Shown: positions 23,401 to 32,219 of the stretch, in pieces
How the letters are laid out: the number at the start of each line of letters is the position of its first letter
Numbering within the stretch: the first letter of the stretch is position 1
Translations under genes and position numbers: made by a program
Assembly: GCA_963776205.1 (NCBI GenBank)
Contig: CAVZLR010000002.1
Location: 372,001 to 436,000, forward strand
Reading direction: 5' to 3'
Length of the DNA: 64,000 bases
Origin: UBA4459 sp963776205
GTDB taxonomy: Bacteria > Bacteroidota > Bacteroidia > Bacteroidales > F082
The notes under the pieces: model-generated
Database searches by the model: none
The model's input: the letters and a program-made list of their open reading frames with translations, nothing else
Told to the model about the DNA's origin: nothing

Positions 23401-26400
23401 ACTTCCACACATACCTCCTCCTTCTGACTGAACAGTCAGTATAAGTGTAACATCTCCTGTTTCATCCGTTGCAGGAACATATGTGGGACTTAATGTTGTT
23501 GGGTTAGAAATAGTTCCTGACCCATTCGATGTCCATAGTATAGAACTATAATTGGTTGCAGTCGCATCTGTGATTGTAAATGGATCATTTTGGCAAGTAA
23601 TATCATCAGGTCCCGCATCAGCTGTAGCTCCGGGAATAATGTCTAATTGCATAGATGAAATGGCATCACTACAATTTCCCTGTCCTGCTGCAGTTAATGT
23701 TAAATTAACTATCCCAGTTTCATTCGTACCCGGATGATATGTTGGATTAAGTGTATTCGCATTTGTTAAATACCCAGTACCATCTTCATCCCAGTTAACT
23801 GAACTATAATTAGTAGCATTTGCTCCATTCAAAGTAAATGTTGAACCAGCACATACCATCGCATCAGAACCTGCATTAGCTGTTGGAGAATGGAAAATTA
23901 CAAGCTGTTTAGTATCAACCGCATCCGTACAATTACCAATTCCTTCCACAGTCAGGGTAAGAGTAACATTCCCCGTTTCTCCACTACCAGGATAATAAGT
24001 CGGTGTTAAACCTGTAGCATTTGTAATATATCCAGATCCATTTTCTGTCCATAAGATACCACTATAATTTGCTGCTGTTGCGTCATTAACGGTATATGGA
24101 ATTCCCTGACAAGTTTGGGCATCCTCACCTGCTGAAGCAGATGGTCCTGCAACTATTTCAAGAATTAAACTCGAAATTGCTTCATTACATGTTCCCTGTC
24201 CCTCAACAGTTAAAGTTAATGTTACATCACCAATTTCTCCATTTCCAGGTGTATATGTTGGATTTAAAGTTGTAGCATTTGATAATGTTCCGGTTCCATT
24301 TTCAGTCCATAATAATGAACTACCATTTGTAGCAGTTGCACCCGTAACAGTGAATGGAGTATTTGAGCAACTCATATCATCTGAGCCCGCATTAGCAGTC
24401 GGGGCAGGGAATATTTCAATTTCCATGGATGACTCACTATCTCCGCAAGCACCCTGTCCACTGGCTGTTAATGTTAATGTAACTATACCTGTTTCTCCGT
24501 TTCCTGGCACATAGGTAGGTGAAAGTGTTGACGCGTTCAATAAGTAACCAGTTCCATTTTCTGTCCAAAGTAAAGAACTATAGTTTGATGCTGAAGCATC
24601 AGTGATTGTATATGAAAATGATGCACAAGTTACACCATCTGACCCTGCATTCGCAGTAGTTCCGCTTAAAATATTAAGTTGCATTGTTGACACATCCGGT
24701 GAGCAGTTTCCCAAACCCTGAACTGTTAATGTAAGCGTCACTTGTCCTGTTTCACCATTCCCAGGTGTATAAGTTGGTGTTAAAGTATTAGCGTTTGATA
24801 AACTTCCTGAGCCATTTTCCGTCCAAAGTAAAGTAGAATAATCCGTAGCAGATGCTGCACTTACTGTATATGCAACACCTTCACATGTTTCGTCATTAGG
24901 TCCGGCAGTTGCTGTTGGTTGTTCCTGAACAGATAAAACCATCTGATCTGTTGCATTTCCTGTTGCTGGAGGAATTGGGTATGCAGTAAGAGTGAGTGTT
25001 GCTGCGCCACTTGATTGGTCAAGATTACCTGGTGTATATGTAGCATCGAGCTCATAAATATCATCAAATGTTCCATCCCCGGAGGTCGTCCATTCAATTG
25101 AAGAGCTGTTATACGATGTTCCATTAAGTTGTGAATTTGAATTTTCACATACAGTTGCATCAGGACCGGCATTTGCAGTAGGCCCTGACCCACTTCCTCC
25201 ACTAATTGAAAAATCATCGATGGCCATATCAGAATGCCAGTTTGAACCAGTTAAACCTGTGATTCGAAATACAAGATTTGTTTGGGTGCCATAGCTTCCT
25301 AAAGATACAATTGCTTCCTGCCATTCGTCTACCTGATTACCTGATAAACTCCAGATATCTGATGACCAACTTGTTCCTCCATTAGTTGACACCTGGATTG
25401 ACAGTGTTCCCATTTCAGCACCATACATATGATACCAGAACCTTAATTCAGGATTGGTAAGAGAGGATAAATTAAAAGCGGGTGAAATAATATAACCTTC
25501 ACTGTTAAAACAACTTGAGCTCTCAGTAAATAAGTAATTTCCACCACCTGTATGATCTTCATCAGGTCCCGTTTCTCCTGATGGGCTGTATTCAGCATAA
25601 ACATCCCAATCGATGTCATCCCCACTTCCATTTTGCCAACAATCATCCAGAGACACTGTACCATCTGATGTACAAGTCATTTCAGGAACACTTGTTCCCC
25701 ATTCATCAAATGTTTGCAAATATGGATATACTGTAATAGGCGAGCAATCCAGTACTTCAATAAAATTAGACTTCACTTCAATATCTGAACCAATATCATT
25801 TGTTGCTGTCAGGGTAACAGTATAAAACCCTGAATTAGTAAATTGAACTTTGGGGTTTTTTGAGCCTGAATTTGTTCCATCAACATAAGTGACTCCGGAG
25901 GGGGAGAATGACCAGGACCATGTATGAGGTACATTAGATGACTCATCCATAAAATTAACAGTTTGACTAACCATCGGATGTGTATCATTAACGCTAAAAT
26001 CAGCTATGGGAGGATCAACAATAGGCGCATATGAAAATGAGGCAATTCTTGTTCTCCAACTCCAACCACCTGATGAATATTCAGTCGTAAACCAAAATGT
26101 TTGATCATCGCTAGGGTCTACCGACATCATTGAGTAGTCACCCCACCGATTAATGCCTGTTTGTGATGCATTTCCTTCATAAATACTAGTTTCTACAATA
26201 TCTAAAATTCCGGTGCCGCTACTCTCTGAATTTTGTCCTGCAAAACGAATCGAGGGATAGGTTGTTGCGCTTGATACGGAATACCCTAACGCAATATCAC
26301 CATCACCATTCATTGCGATACTTGCCATCCACCTATTTTCACCATCGTCAGGTGCATACGTACCTTGCTGGTGAATACTCCAGCCACTGCCGTAATTTCT

Positions 26401-27609
26401 TAATTCATACCATCTTACTCCTGCTTGTCCATTTCCATCCGCATTAACTGTATGATTTGTAAGCATCACCTGGTAGGATCCAAAGTTCCTGTATTGTAAC
26501 CGATACATCAATCTATCTGAAATAGACATCAATTGGGTAGATGTACCTGGTTGATCAATGACAATATTACTGTATGAATATGATTCTGTTGTAATATTTT
26601 GTGAAACTGTAACTGATGAATTATTAGTATTGTTCCAATCAATATCAGCTTCAAATATGCGTAATGAATTTGTATTTAACTCAACAAAATAATTAGATGA
26701 GCCTGCAGGAGGTAAAGTTGAACCATCGCAATCTCCCGGCAATAAGCTACCGTAGCTTGTTCCCATATTGAAAAAGATCATTTCAGCGTCAGGATCTCCA
26801 ATTAACATTGCATCCCTGTCTAAAACACAGACACCTGCGCCTGCCCAAGATGATCCATTTGAAAATTGATTGATTGTAAAATAATACCCATCAGACCATA
26901 TCCCAAATTTAGGATAGTCGGGCATATTACTGAATTCAAATGCATAACGATACCAAGCACCTGTTGGGTCACCTGTTTCAGATACTGCAACCAATTCATA
27001 ATAAGGACCACTGGGATAATTTGGCAATGAGAATTGAGATGCAATCCATCTGTCAGCGTACTCATCATATAAGACAATCGGATCGCCGTCATTGGTTCCA
27101 CTCCATGGACCACTAAATCCATCCCATAGTGTAATATTATCTGCCGGACCATACAACAGGTTACCGCCTTTATCCCAAATAGCAAATGCAAGATTCACCA
27201 TCTGGAAGTAATGATTAGGCCCAACATCTCCATCTGTATCCGGAGGTGCTACACCGCTTAAGTTACTTACGCCGTCATGGTTTTCTCCAACTATAGGATT
27301 CGAACGTTCCCCTGAATTATAATTCTGCAAAACCGGATCAGGTCCATACCACCATGATGTCTGCTTGAAATCTTCATGAAATCCTTCTTTATTTTTAACT
27401 ACTCCATCTTTCCAAGAACGGTCCCTCTTTTGAGGGTCAACAATCGGAATGTTTCTTAATTCTTTTGACTTATCAAAGTAAACAGCCTTGACAACGCTTT
27501 CTGGCCGTATAGTTTGAGAAAAAATTGGGGTTACCAGAAAAAGGTTAATCAATATGAGAACAACAAAAGCAACGCAACCTTGTTTCAAAACAGTAACTTG
27601 ATTTTTCAT
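20455..27609 (-). CDS. Giant secreted T9SS cargo protein: propeller-like domain, PKD, MAM and 17 PKD/Ig-like repeats
   Basis: A single intact frame of 2,384 residues. A signal peptide (hydrophobic core about residues 12-31, ending TPIFSQ) is followed by a roughly 500-residue region with recurring aromatic/Gly/Asp motifs (for example SGVAPPDTDGDVGPNHYFQM) that looks like a secreted beta-propeller, a PKD domain (near PPIADFSVNDTHP), a MAM-like jelly roll (FDEWGTSVPEM to AIDDFSISGG), then 17 repeats of about 85 residues each starting AxAGxDxxxC, and a T9SS sorting domain (FKIMPNPAYEY...IERLIKLK). The repeats belong to the same family as those in the downstream giant gene but are well diverged, and this gene has no frameshift. 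It is first in a two-gene unit with the giant protease. Likely a cell-surface adhesin or structural protein; ligand unknown. Confidence 0.85.
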   Translation of the reverse strand: MKNQVTVLKQGCVAFVVLILINLFLVTPIFSQTIRPESVVKAVYFDKSKELRNIPIVDPQKRDRSWKDGVVKNKEGFHEDFKQTSWWYGPDPVLQNYNSGERSNPIVGENHDGVSNLSGVAPPDTDGDVGPNHYFQMVNLAFAIWDKGGNLLYGPADNITLWDGFSGPWSGTNDGDPIVLYDEYADRWIASQFSLPNYPSGPYYELVAVSETGDPTGAWYRYAFEFSNMPDYPKFGIWSDGYYFTINQFSNGSSWAGAGVCVLDRDAMLIGDPDAEMIFFNMGTSYGSLLPGDCDGSTLPPAGSSNYFVELNTNSLRIFEADIDWNNTNNSSVTVSQNITTESYSYSNIVIDQPGTSTQLMSISDRLMYRLQYRNFGSYQVMLTNHTVNADGNGQAGVRWYELRNYGSGWSIHQQGTYAPDDGENRWMASIAMNGDGDIALGYSVSSATTYPSIRFAGQNSESSGTGILDIVETSIYEGNASQTGINRWGDYSMMSVDPSDDQTFWFTTEYSSGGWSWRTRIASFSYAPIVDPPIADFSVNDTHPMVSQTVNFMDESSNVPHTWSWSFSPSGVTYVDGTNSGSKNPKVQFTNSGFYTVTLTATNDIGSDIEVKSNFIEVLDCSPITVYPYLQTFDEWGTSVPEMTCTSDGTVSLDDCWQNGSGDDIDWDVYAEYSPSGETGPDEDHTGGGNYLFTESSSCFNSEGYIISPAFNLSSLTNPELRFWYHMYGAEMGTLSIQVSTNGGTSWSSDIWSLSGNQVDEWQEAIVSLGSYGTQTNLVFRITGLTGSNWHSDMAIDDFSISGGSGSGPTANAGPDATVCENSNSQLNGTSYNSSSIEWTTSGDGTFDDIYELDATYTPGNLDQSSGAATLTLTAYPIPPATGNATDQMVLSVQEQPTATAGPNDETCEGVAYTVSAASATDYSTLLWTENGSGSLSNANTLTPTYTPGNGETGQVTLTLTVQGLGNCSPDVSTMQLNILSGTTANAGSDGVTCASFSYTITDASASNYSSLLWTENGTGYLLNASTLSPTYVPGNGETGIVTLTLTASGQGACGDSESSMEIEIFPAPTANAGSDDMSCSNTPFTVTGATATNGSSLLWTENGTGTLSNATTLNPTYTPGNGEIGDVTLTLTVEGQGTCNEAISSLILEIVAGPSASAGEDAQTCQGIPYTVNDATAANYSGILWTENGSGYITNATGLTPTYYPGSGETGNVTLTLTVEGIGNCTDAVDTKQLVIFHSPTANAGSDAMVCAGSTFTLNGANATNYSSVNWDEDGTGYLTNANTLNPTYHPGTNETGIVNLTLTAAGQGNCSDAISSMQLDIIPGATADAGPDDITCQNDPFTITDATATNYSSILWTSNGSGTISNPTTLSPTYVPATDETGDVTLILTVQSEGGGMCGSAGSTMILEIVPTPMAHAGEDDISCQNEAYTISGASASENSTILWSTNGNGTLENHGTLTPTYYPANNEFGIITFTLTVTSAYSGFCGEAISNMSLEIIPGATAFAGSDAVICEASAYTITDATASNNSTILWTTTGNGIISNPTSLSPTYNPATGETGIVTLTLTVTSGAGGSCGTAVSSLDIEIIPLPFADAGDDDISCQNEPYTVSDAAASSNSTILWTENGTGSLTGATTLTPTYTPGANEIGFVTLSLSVISGNGGFCGTANSLKVLEIIPGAFAEAGPDAEICEDNSYTISGASASENSSILWTSNGAGTLTNELTLSPTYTPAVNEIGEVVLTMSVESGGGMCGIATSSMTIYIIPSAYANAGDNLISCQGESVLISGASASQNSTILWTTNGYGLLIDETTITPTYVPEGNEIGEILFTLTVTSENNGMCGIESSSMTVDIVPGATAFAGMDGTTCENNTYTVTDATASENSSILWTTNGMGILTDETTIVPSYTPAADEVGEIALTLTVQSGGGNCGTATSSKYLLIYPEAFADAGYDDESCQGEIYYLTGASASDYSSVLWTTNGSGVLTDETTLTPSYTPDIEETGEIVFTLTVNSGVNGECGTASSSRILNIVPGATAYAGPNGGMCEGLSYTIYGASASSNSSVLWTTNGLGIISGVTTLTPTYTPAIGETGDVLMTLTVSSNNGGDCEVATSSTTITIYGEPVVYAGEDAIMCESDLLQLDGYALNYSSIDWSTSGDGVFDDESALNPIYYPGNEDINTGMVNLVITANSLSCNSVSDDLNIQISAAAFTFAGTDAEICDDETYQLSGTVENSETFIWTSEGDGVFSNATSLNPVYSPGVNDISNGDVELSLTGFSVFPCIIEHSDQMVLTIETCTSSQFNDDPITEFKIMPNPAYEYVRFSVDNLQGEFAEVSLINMSGAVVNYDKYEIINGSVNAKLWLINLNQGVYFIQIKSDIYNKIERLIKLK

Positions 27610-27999
27610 GTTTGTTTAGTTTTTCTATTGTTAATTTTATTATGTGTTTCTGTATGTCTTTTAATTCAACAAATTATGATTGGGAGAAACTGCTGAGATT
27701 TGAATTAATTACTCAAATCGTAACGCATAACAAACGGCAGAAGAAAAACCGTACCAGGCATTTCTTCAAACGGAAAACTTTTCGTTTTCAAAATCAAACA
27801 ATAAAAAAGCCTATTTTTTGTGAATAGGTGAGCAAGGCATTTGCTAACCAGGTATCTAACTAAGGATACATACTTTATGCCCCTGAAAGAGGAATAATTG
27901 CGGCTCATTTTGTTTGTTTTGTTTGTTCTTCAGCTAACTATCCAAATTGTTTGCTTGCTTTGTGGATAGCCAACCTGCTTGTTTTCAGTTATCTCATAA
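27610..27999. other. Intergenic region upstream of the giant-gene unit
   Basis: 390 bases with no credible gene. It holds the minus-strand terminator of rseC (27801-27828) and must hold the promoter of the giant unit, but I see no perfect TAnnTTTG box; the nearest minus-strand candidate is the imperfect CATAATTTG around 27670-27680, about 65 bases upstream of the start. Confidence 0.5.
27801..27828 (-). terminator. Intrinsic terminator of the SDR-rseC unit
   Basis: Minus strand: stem CCTATT/AATAGG with a short A-rich loop followed by CTTTTTTAT, about 170 bases after the rseC stop. It separates rseC transcription from the giant genes. Confidence 0.65.
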
Positions 28000-28413
28000 T
28001 CATTGCAATCTGTACGTGAACTTTTTACGTAAAATAGCACGGAAAAGATACATAATTAAATAATACGGTGCAAGTGTTAGTATGGCCAACAGTCCTGAAA
28101 GCCCCTGATCAAGCCCGAAAGAGGTTAAAATGATCAGTGTTGTAATGACCAGTAAAAATGGAAAAAAGTATCCAAAAAGTACTGCCCAGCTTCCTAATGA
28201 TTGCTTCATTTCAATAATTACTTCCTCTCCGTTAGTATATTCCTGATCTTCAAAAAGATCAACTTCAATAATTTTTTCCTTTACATCACTTATGGTGCAT
28301 GCTCCTTTTATATGACATGAAGCACAGGCTGATTGAGCAATAATTGACACCACGGCTCTGCCATCGCTAACGCTTTTAATAATTCCAGTATGTGTTACTG
28401 TATTGCTTTTCAA
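28000..28413 (-). CDS. rseC: RseC/MucC-family (SoxR-reducing system) membrane protein
   Basis: 137 residues. The N-terminal half is a small beta domain with four closely placed Cys in the pattern CxxCxxxxxC (ACASCHIKGAC), typical of RseC; the C-terminal half has two membrane helices (about 75-95 and 102-122) separated by a short loop. RseC proteins are linked to sigma-E control and to keeping SoxR reduced, the latter together with Rnf-type complexes. In Bacteroidales the gene commonly precedes rnfB. Here the neighbour upstream is a short-chain dehydrogenase ending 13 bases away, and rnfB lies beyond the two giant genes. Confidence 0.85.
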   Translation of the reverse strand: MKSNTVTHTGIIKSVSDGRAVVSIIAQSACASCHIKGACTISDVKEKIIEVDLFEDQEYTNGEEVIIEMKQSLGSWAVLFGYFFPFLLVITTLIILTSFGLDQGLSGLLAILTLAPYYLIMYLFRAILRKKFTYRLQ

Positions 28414-28426
28414 TGTAAAAGACTTG

Positions 28427-29119
28427 TTATGGAGTTGATAATGAAACCGGAATAATCTTACCGTTTATATAATGATGTCCTTTCAGTGCAAAATCTATGA
28501 TGAAATCTGCCATTTCACCAGCGTTAACAGGCGCCTTGTAACCAGGAAAAGCTTTTGTAAGCATTTCTGTTTGCACTGCGCCAATGGCCAGCGCATTTGT
28601 TTTTATATGTTGATCTTTTAATTCTTCTGCCATGCATTCTGTTAAAATACCCAATGCTCCCTTACTGGCACTATACAACGACATACCAGGAAATTTAGCA
28701 CTCCCCTGGAAACCACCCATGCTTGTTATATTCACAATATGCGCATTCTCATTAAATTGAGGCAATAAATCTCTGACCAGCTTAAAAACACTTTTCACGT
28801 TCATATTAAATAAATCGTCGAAGTCTTTATTTGTTAAATCCTGTATGGGTTTGTTGATAAGCAGACCGGCATTGTTAATCAATACGTCTACCTTTCCCAA
28901 ACTTTTTACAATGTCAGGAATCAAATCCTTTTGAAAGTTCTCTTTCAGCAAATCAAACGCCTGGAACTGAAATGTTGCATTCAGGGCATATTTTTGAAGC
29001 GACTCAAGCTTTTTTTTGTTTCTGGCCAATGCAAAAACTTCGTGTTCCGTTTCGCTTAGCAGTTTCTTAACAACTTCATATCCAATTCCCTGACTCGCGC
29101 CTGTTACAACAATCTTCAT
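28427..29119 (-). CDS. Short-chain dehydrogenase/reductase (SDR family)
   Basis: 230 residues, Rossmann-fold oxidoreductase. The cofactor motif TGASQGIG is at residues 6-13, the structural NNAG at about 86-89, and the catalytic Ser (ITSMGG) and YSASK near 130-152. Basic residues after the second strand (ARNKKK) favour NADPH. The substrate cannot be deduced. It is the first gene of a unit with rseC (13-base gap) and diverges from nadC; a TAnnTTTG box lies 17 bases upstream of its start. Confidence 0.88.
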   Translation of the reverse strand: MKIVVTGASQGIGYEVVKKLLSETEHEVFALARNKKKLESLQKYALNATFQFQAFDLLKENFQKDLIPDIVKSLGKVDVLINNAGLLINKPIQDLTNKDFDDLFNMNVKSVFKLVRDLLPQFNENAHIVNITSMGGFQGSAKFPGMSLYSASKGALGILTECMAEELKDQHIKTNALAIGAVQTEMLTKAFPGYKAPVNAGEMADFIIDFALKGHHYINGKIIPVSLSTP

Positions 29120-29135
29120 ATAGCAAATTGAAAGG

Positions 29136-29143
29136 CAAAAATA
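29136..29143 (-). promoter_or_regulatory. Candidate -7 element of the SDR-rseC unit
   Basis: Minus strand reads TATTTTTG, a match to TAnnTTTG, 17 bases upstream of the SDR ATG. No clear -33 partner. Confidence 0.4.
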
Positions 29144-29262
29144 ATATAAAAGAAATTAGATATGTAAGCTAATTATATATAATGGATATAAATTACAATT
29201 TCCATATAAATGATTGTTCAGTAATATAAGTTCGCCAAACTTTTATCAAGTTTTTTATTTCG

Positions 29263-29270
29263 TATTTTTG
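29263..29270 (+). promoter_or_regulatory. Candidate -7 element of nadC
   Basis: TATTTTTG matches TAnnTTTG and ends 27 bases before the nadC ATG. It argues for the ATG at 29298 rather than the upstream in-frame start at 29214, which would lie before the promoter. Confidence 0.45.
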
Positions 29271-29297
29271 AATACTTGGATCAAGAATTTTCGACAT

Positions 29298-30134
29298 ATG
29301 GAGATTGAGGAGATTGTTGCGCTTGCCCTGGAAGAAGATATCGGTGATGGTGATCATACATCTTTGGCTACCATTCCGGAGAATGCAAGAGGCAAAGCCG
29401 TTTTGTTAGCAAAAGATGATGGTGTTTTGGCCGGCGTTATTGTAGCCAGGGAAGTTTTCAGGCAAGTGGATCCAACAGCGGAATTAGAAATATTTATCAC
29501 TGATGGAATGCAGATAAAGAAAGGGGATAACATATTTATCGTTTCCGGGAAAGCACAATCATTATTGACGGCTGAACGTACGGCATTGAATTTTTTACAA
29601 CGGATGAGTGGCATTGCCACCTTTACAAGGAAAATGGCAAATGAGCTTGAGGGCTTACATACTAAACTACTCGACACAAGAAAAACTACAGCATGTAACA
29701 GGACTATTGAAAAACTGGCAGTTCAATTGGGTGGTGGTTATAATCACCGCTTTGGTTTATTCGATATGATCATGATCAAAGACAACCATGTGGATTTTGC
29801 TGGAGGCATTAAAAATGCCATTAGTGCCACAAATGATTACCTAAAGGCCAAAGGGAAAAACCTGAAAATTGAAATAGAAGTAAGGAGTTTTAAAGAATTG
29901 GAAGAAGTATTGGCGGTTGGTAACATTGACCGCATCATGCTGGATAATTTTACACCTGCAGACCTGAGCAAAGCTATTAAATTGATTGATCATGCTTATG
30001 AAACTGAGGCATCTGGTAATATTAGCTTAAACAACATCAGGGAATATGCTGAAACTGGAGTAGACTTCATTTCGGTGGGTGCGTTGACACACCAGATAAA
30101 AAGTCTTGATTTAAGCCTAAAAGCCATTAAATAG
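29298..30134 (+). CDS. nadC: Nicotinate-nucleotide pyrophosphorylase (carboxylating), quinolinate phosphoribosyltransferase
   Basis: NadC converts quinolinate and PRPP to nicotinate mononucleotide in de novo NAD synthesis. With the ATG at 29298 the protein has 278 residues, the normal length. Family hallmarks are EDIGDGDHTS near the N-terminus, TAERTALNFLQRMSGIAT, LLDTRKTTACNR (phosphate-binding Arg/Lys), MIKDNHVDF, and the C-terminal ISVGALTHQ. The frame extends 28 codons further up, but those residues do not look like NadC and lie ahead of the promoter-like box. The next gene starts 6 bases after the stop, suggesting co-transcription. Confidence 0.95.
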   Translation: MEIEEIVALALEEDIGDGDHTSLATIPENARGKAVLLAKDDGVLAGVIVAREVFRQVDPTAELEIFITDGMQIKKGDNIFIVSGKAQSLLTAERTALNFLQRMSGIATFTRKMANELEGLHTKLLDTRKTTACNRTIEKLAVQLGGGYNHRFGLFDMIMIKDNHVDFAGGIKNAISATNDYLKAKGKNLKIEIEVRSFKELEEVLAVGNIDRIMLDNFTPADLSKAIKLIDHAYETEASGNISLNNIREYAETGVDFISVGALTHQIKSLDLSLKAIK

Positions 30135-30140
30135 ATAGTT

Positions 30141-31098
30141 TTGAATATTCTACGAAGCATACAATTCATAACCCTTAAAACAGATCGCTGGTTACAGAAA
30201 AAACTCAGCTTTATCGTCCTTCCGGGATTTGATGGCATGCCACTTTACGATGTGCTTGTTTTCTTTTTTCAGGGCCTTTTTAAAGGAGTTGTAACATACA
30301 GGGCGGCTGCTATAGCATTTAACTTTTTTTTAGCACTAATCCCTTTCGTGTTATTTATTTTCACATTGATTCCGTTTGTAACCACCCCTTATTTGCAGGT
30401 AGATCTGCTGGATCTTTTAGACGAGATTATTCCTGCGAGTGTTTACAACCTGGCTGAGAATACTATCATTGAAATCGTAAGTCGCCCGTCATCCGGTATG
30501 CTATCCTTAGTTTCCCTTTTAGCCATTTATTTCTCAGTGAATGGTATTGATGCCATCCTTGGAGGGTTTTAACCAAAGCGTACACCAAACTGAGATATGG
30601 CCATGGTGGAAGCAAAAAATGCAGGCTTTCTTCCTTATGCTGGCACTTTCAATACTTGTATTTGTTTCTATGTCACTTTTAGGTTTCGGTAAGGATATTA
30701 TCAACTTCCTGGCAACCAGGGGTATAATTACACATAAGTTGACTTTATCGGCATTAGTTGCCTTACAGTGGTTGATTATTATCCTGAGTATTTTATTAAG
30801 TATCTCGTTGCTTTATTATTTCGGACAGCAAAAAGATCGAGAAGTAAATAAATACCGTTTTTTTTCACCTGGTTCCATTTTAGCAACAACTCTTTTCGTA
30901 GTAGGTGGGGTACTTTTAAAAATGTACTTTGAAAATTTCTCGAGATACAATCTGCTTTATGGATCTATTGGATCGTTGATCATCCTACTCATTTGGTTGT
31001 ACTATAATGCCATCATCCTGCTTATTGGCTACGAACTAAATGTTAGCATACGCAAATCACGTTCGGAAGCTGTCATCAAGTATAAGGTGGTAGAGTAA
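30141..31098 (+). CDS. YihY/virulence factor BrkB family membrane protein, interrupted by a +1 frameshift
   Basis: Two overlapping frames (30141-30572 and 30541-31098) together encode one YihY-type protein of 318 residues with six membrane segments. N-terminal hallmarks are YRAAAIAFNFFLALIPF and AIYFSVNGIDAIL; the second frame resumes at EGFNQSVHQ and ends with the conserved FENFSRYNLLYGSIGSLIILLIWLYY region. One extra G near 30561 (GGAGGG) breaks the frame; deleting it gives 957 bases, an exact multiple of three. The start is TTG at 30141, since the only ATGs nearby fall inside conserved sequence. Function of the family is unsettled (proposed transporter/exporter). Probably a sequence error, but a true pseudogene is not excluded. 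Confidence 0.8.
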
Positions 31099-31131
31099 GG
31101 AAGAATTGAAATTATCGGCCCAAAATAATTG

Positions 31132-31139
31132 TATTTTTG
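31132..31139 (+). promoter_or_regulatory. Candidate -7 element immediately upstream of the glycosyltransferase
   Basis: TATTTTTG matches TAnnTTTG. It ends six bases before the ATG at 31146, so a transcript starting at the usual distance would have almost no leader. A TTG lies 23 bases further upstream. Confidence 0.35.
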
Positions 31140-31145
31140 ATTATT

Positions 31146-32201
31146 ATGAACCGCATCAAAATACTATTGCTACATAAGGGATTTTCATCTTTTGTTAAAG
31201 CTGACGAAAAACTGCTTAAGAAACATTTTGATGTGTCAACATACTTTCTGAATCCCTCGAAGAAAGCGCCTAAGTTCTTTTATTATCATATTAGGTTCTT
31301 TATTTACTTATTATTTCACTTCAGAAGGTTTGACCTGATTTATACCTGGTTTGGTGACTATCATGCATTTCATGCAGGTGTATTGTCAAAACTTTTTAAT
31401 CTAAAGCATATCATTGTTGTTGGTGGAAATGATGCGGTTTCAATACCCGCCATACAATACGGCGTTTTTTATAAAAATAATATCAGAAGCAAACTCGTCA
31501 TTAAAGCCTATAAGAATGCTGATGCAATACTTTGCGTTGATGAATCACTAGTAAATGGTGATAACAGCTATATTGATGGCGATAATCAGGTGGGCCTGGA
31601 AAGTTTCATCTCTGGTATTTCAAAAAAATGCAACGTCGTTCCAACAGGTTATGATGCAGCATACTGGAATTGTAAAGCCGTAAAGAAATCAAAGCAGGTT
31701 TTGACCGTTGGTGTAATTGATTCGGAGAACCGTGCCATTTTAAAAGGACTGGATCTTATCACTCAACTCGCCGACAAATTACCAGAGGTTCATTTTATCT
31801 TTATTGGCGTCATAAACGATTCTATTCAATTAAATATACAAAAAAAGAACCTGACCATCATCGATAAAGTCAACCAGGAAACATTAAAACAGTATTATTG
31901 TCAATCGAAGGTGTATGTGCAATTTTCAGTCACAGAAGGATTACCAAACACCCTCTGCGAAGCAATGCTGTGTAAGTGTATAGTAGCAGGATCAAATGTG
32001 AATGGAATTCCTACTGTGATTAGAGACAAAGAATTCATATTAGAAAAGAAGGACTTAGATAAGGCAGAAAAAATGATTCTGAAAGCTTTAAGTTCAGAGC
32101 AGGAAATTGGTGAACAAAACAGGGATTTCATTAGAAAGTTCTACACAGAAGATAGACGGGAAAAGGAGTTGGAAAGAATAATAAAAGATATTGTAAAATA
32201 A
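31146..32201 (+). CDS. Glycosyltransferase, family 4 type
   Basis: 351 residues from the ATG at 31146 (a TTG three codons upstream is in frame but less likely). GT-B fold: an N-terminal half with LLHKGFSSFVKADEKLLKKH and YTWFGDYHAFHAG, and a C-terminal nucleotide-sugar half with VVPTGYD, FIGVIND and the sugar-donor motif FSVTEGLPNTLCEAMLC where the Glu pairs typical of GT4 occur. No membrane segment is obvious. It begins a short plus-strand glycan cluster with an HprK-like protein and a flippase. The acceptor and sugar cannot be deduced. Confidence 0.85.
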   Translation: MNRIKILLLHKGFSSFVKADEKLLKKHFDVSTYFLNPSKKAPKFFYYHIRFFIYLLFHFRRFDLIYTWFGDYHAFHAGVLSKLFNLKHIIVVGGNDAVSIPAIQYGVFYKNNIRSKLVIKAYKNADAILCVDESLVNGDNSYIDGDNQVGLESFISGISKKCNVVPTGYDAAYWNCKAVKKSKQVLTVGVIDSENRAILKGLDLITQLADKLPEVHFIFIGVINDSIQLNIQKKNLTIIDKVNQETLKQYYCQSKVYVQFSVTEGLPNTLCEAMLCKCIVAGSNVNGIPTVIRDKEFILEKKDLDKAEKMILKALSSEQEIGEQNRDFIRKFYTEDRREKELERIIKDIVK

Positions 32202-32219
32202 ATTCAATGGAATAAAGCT

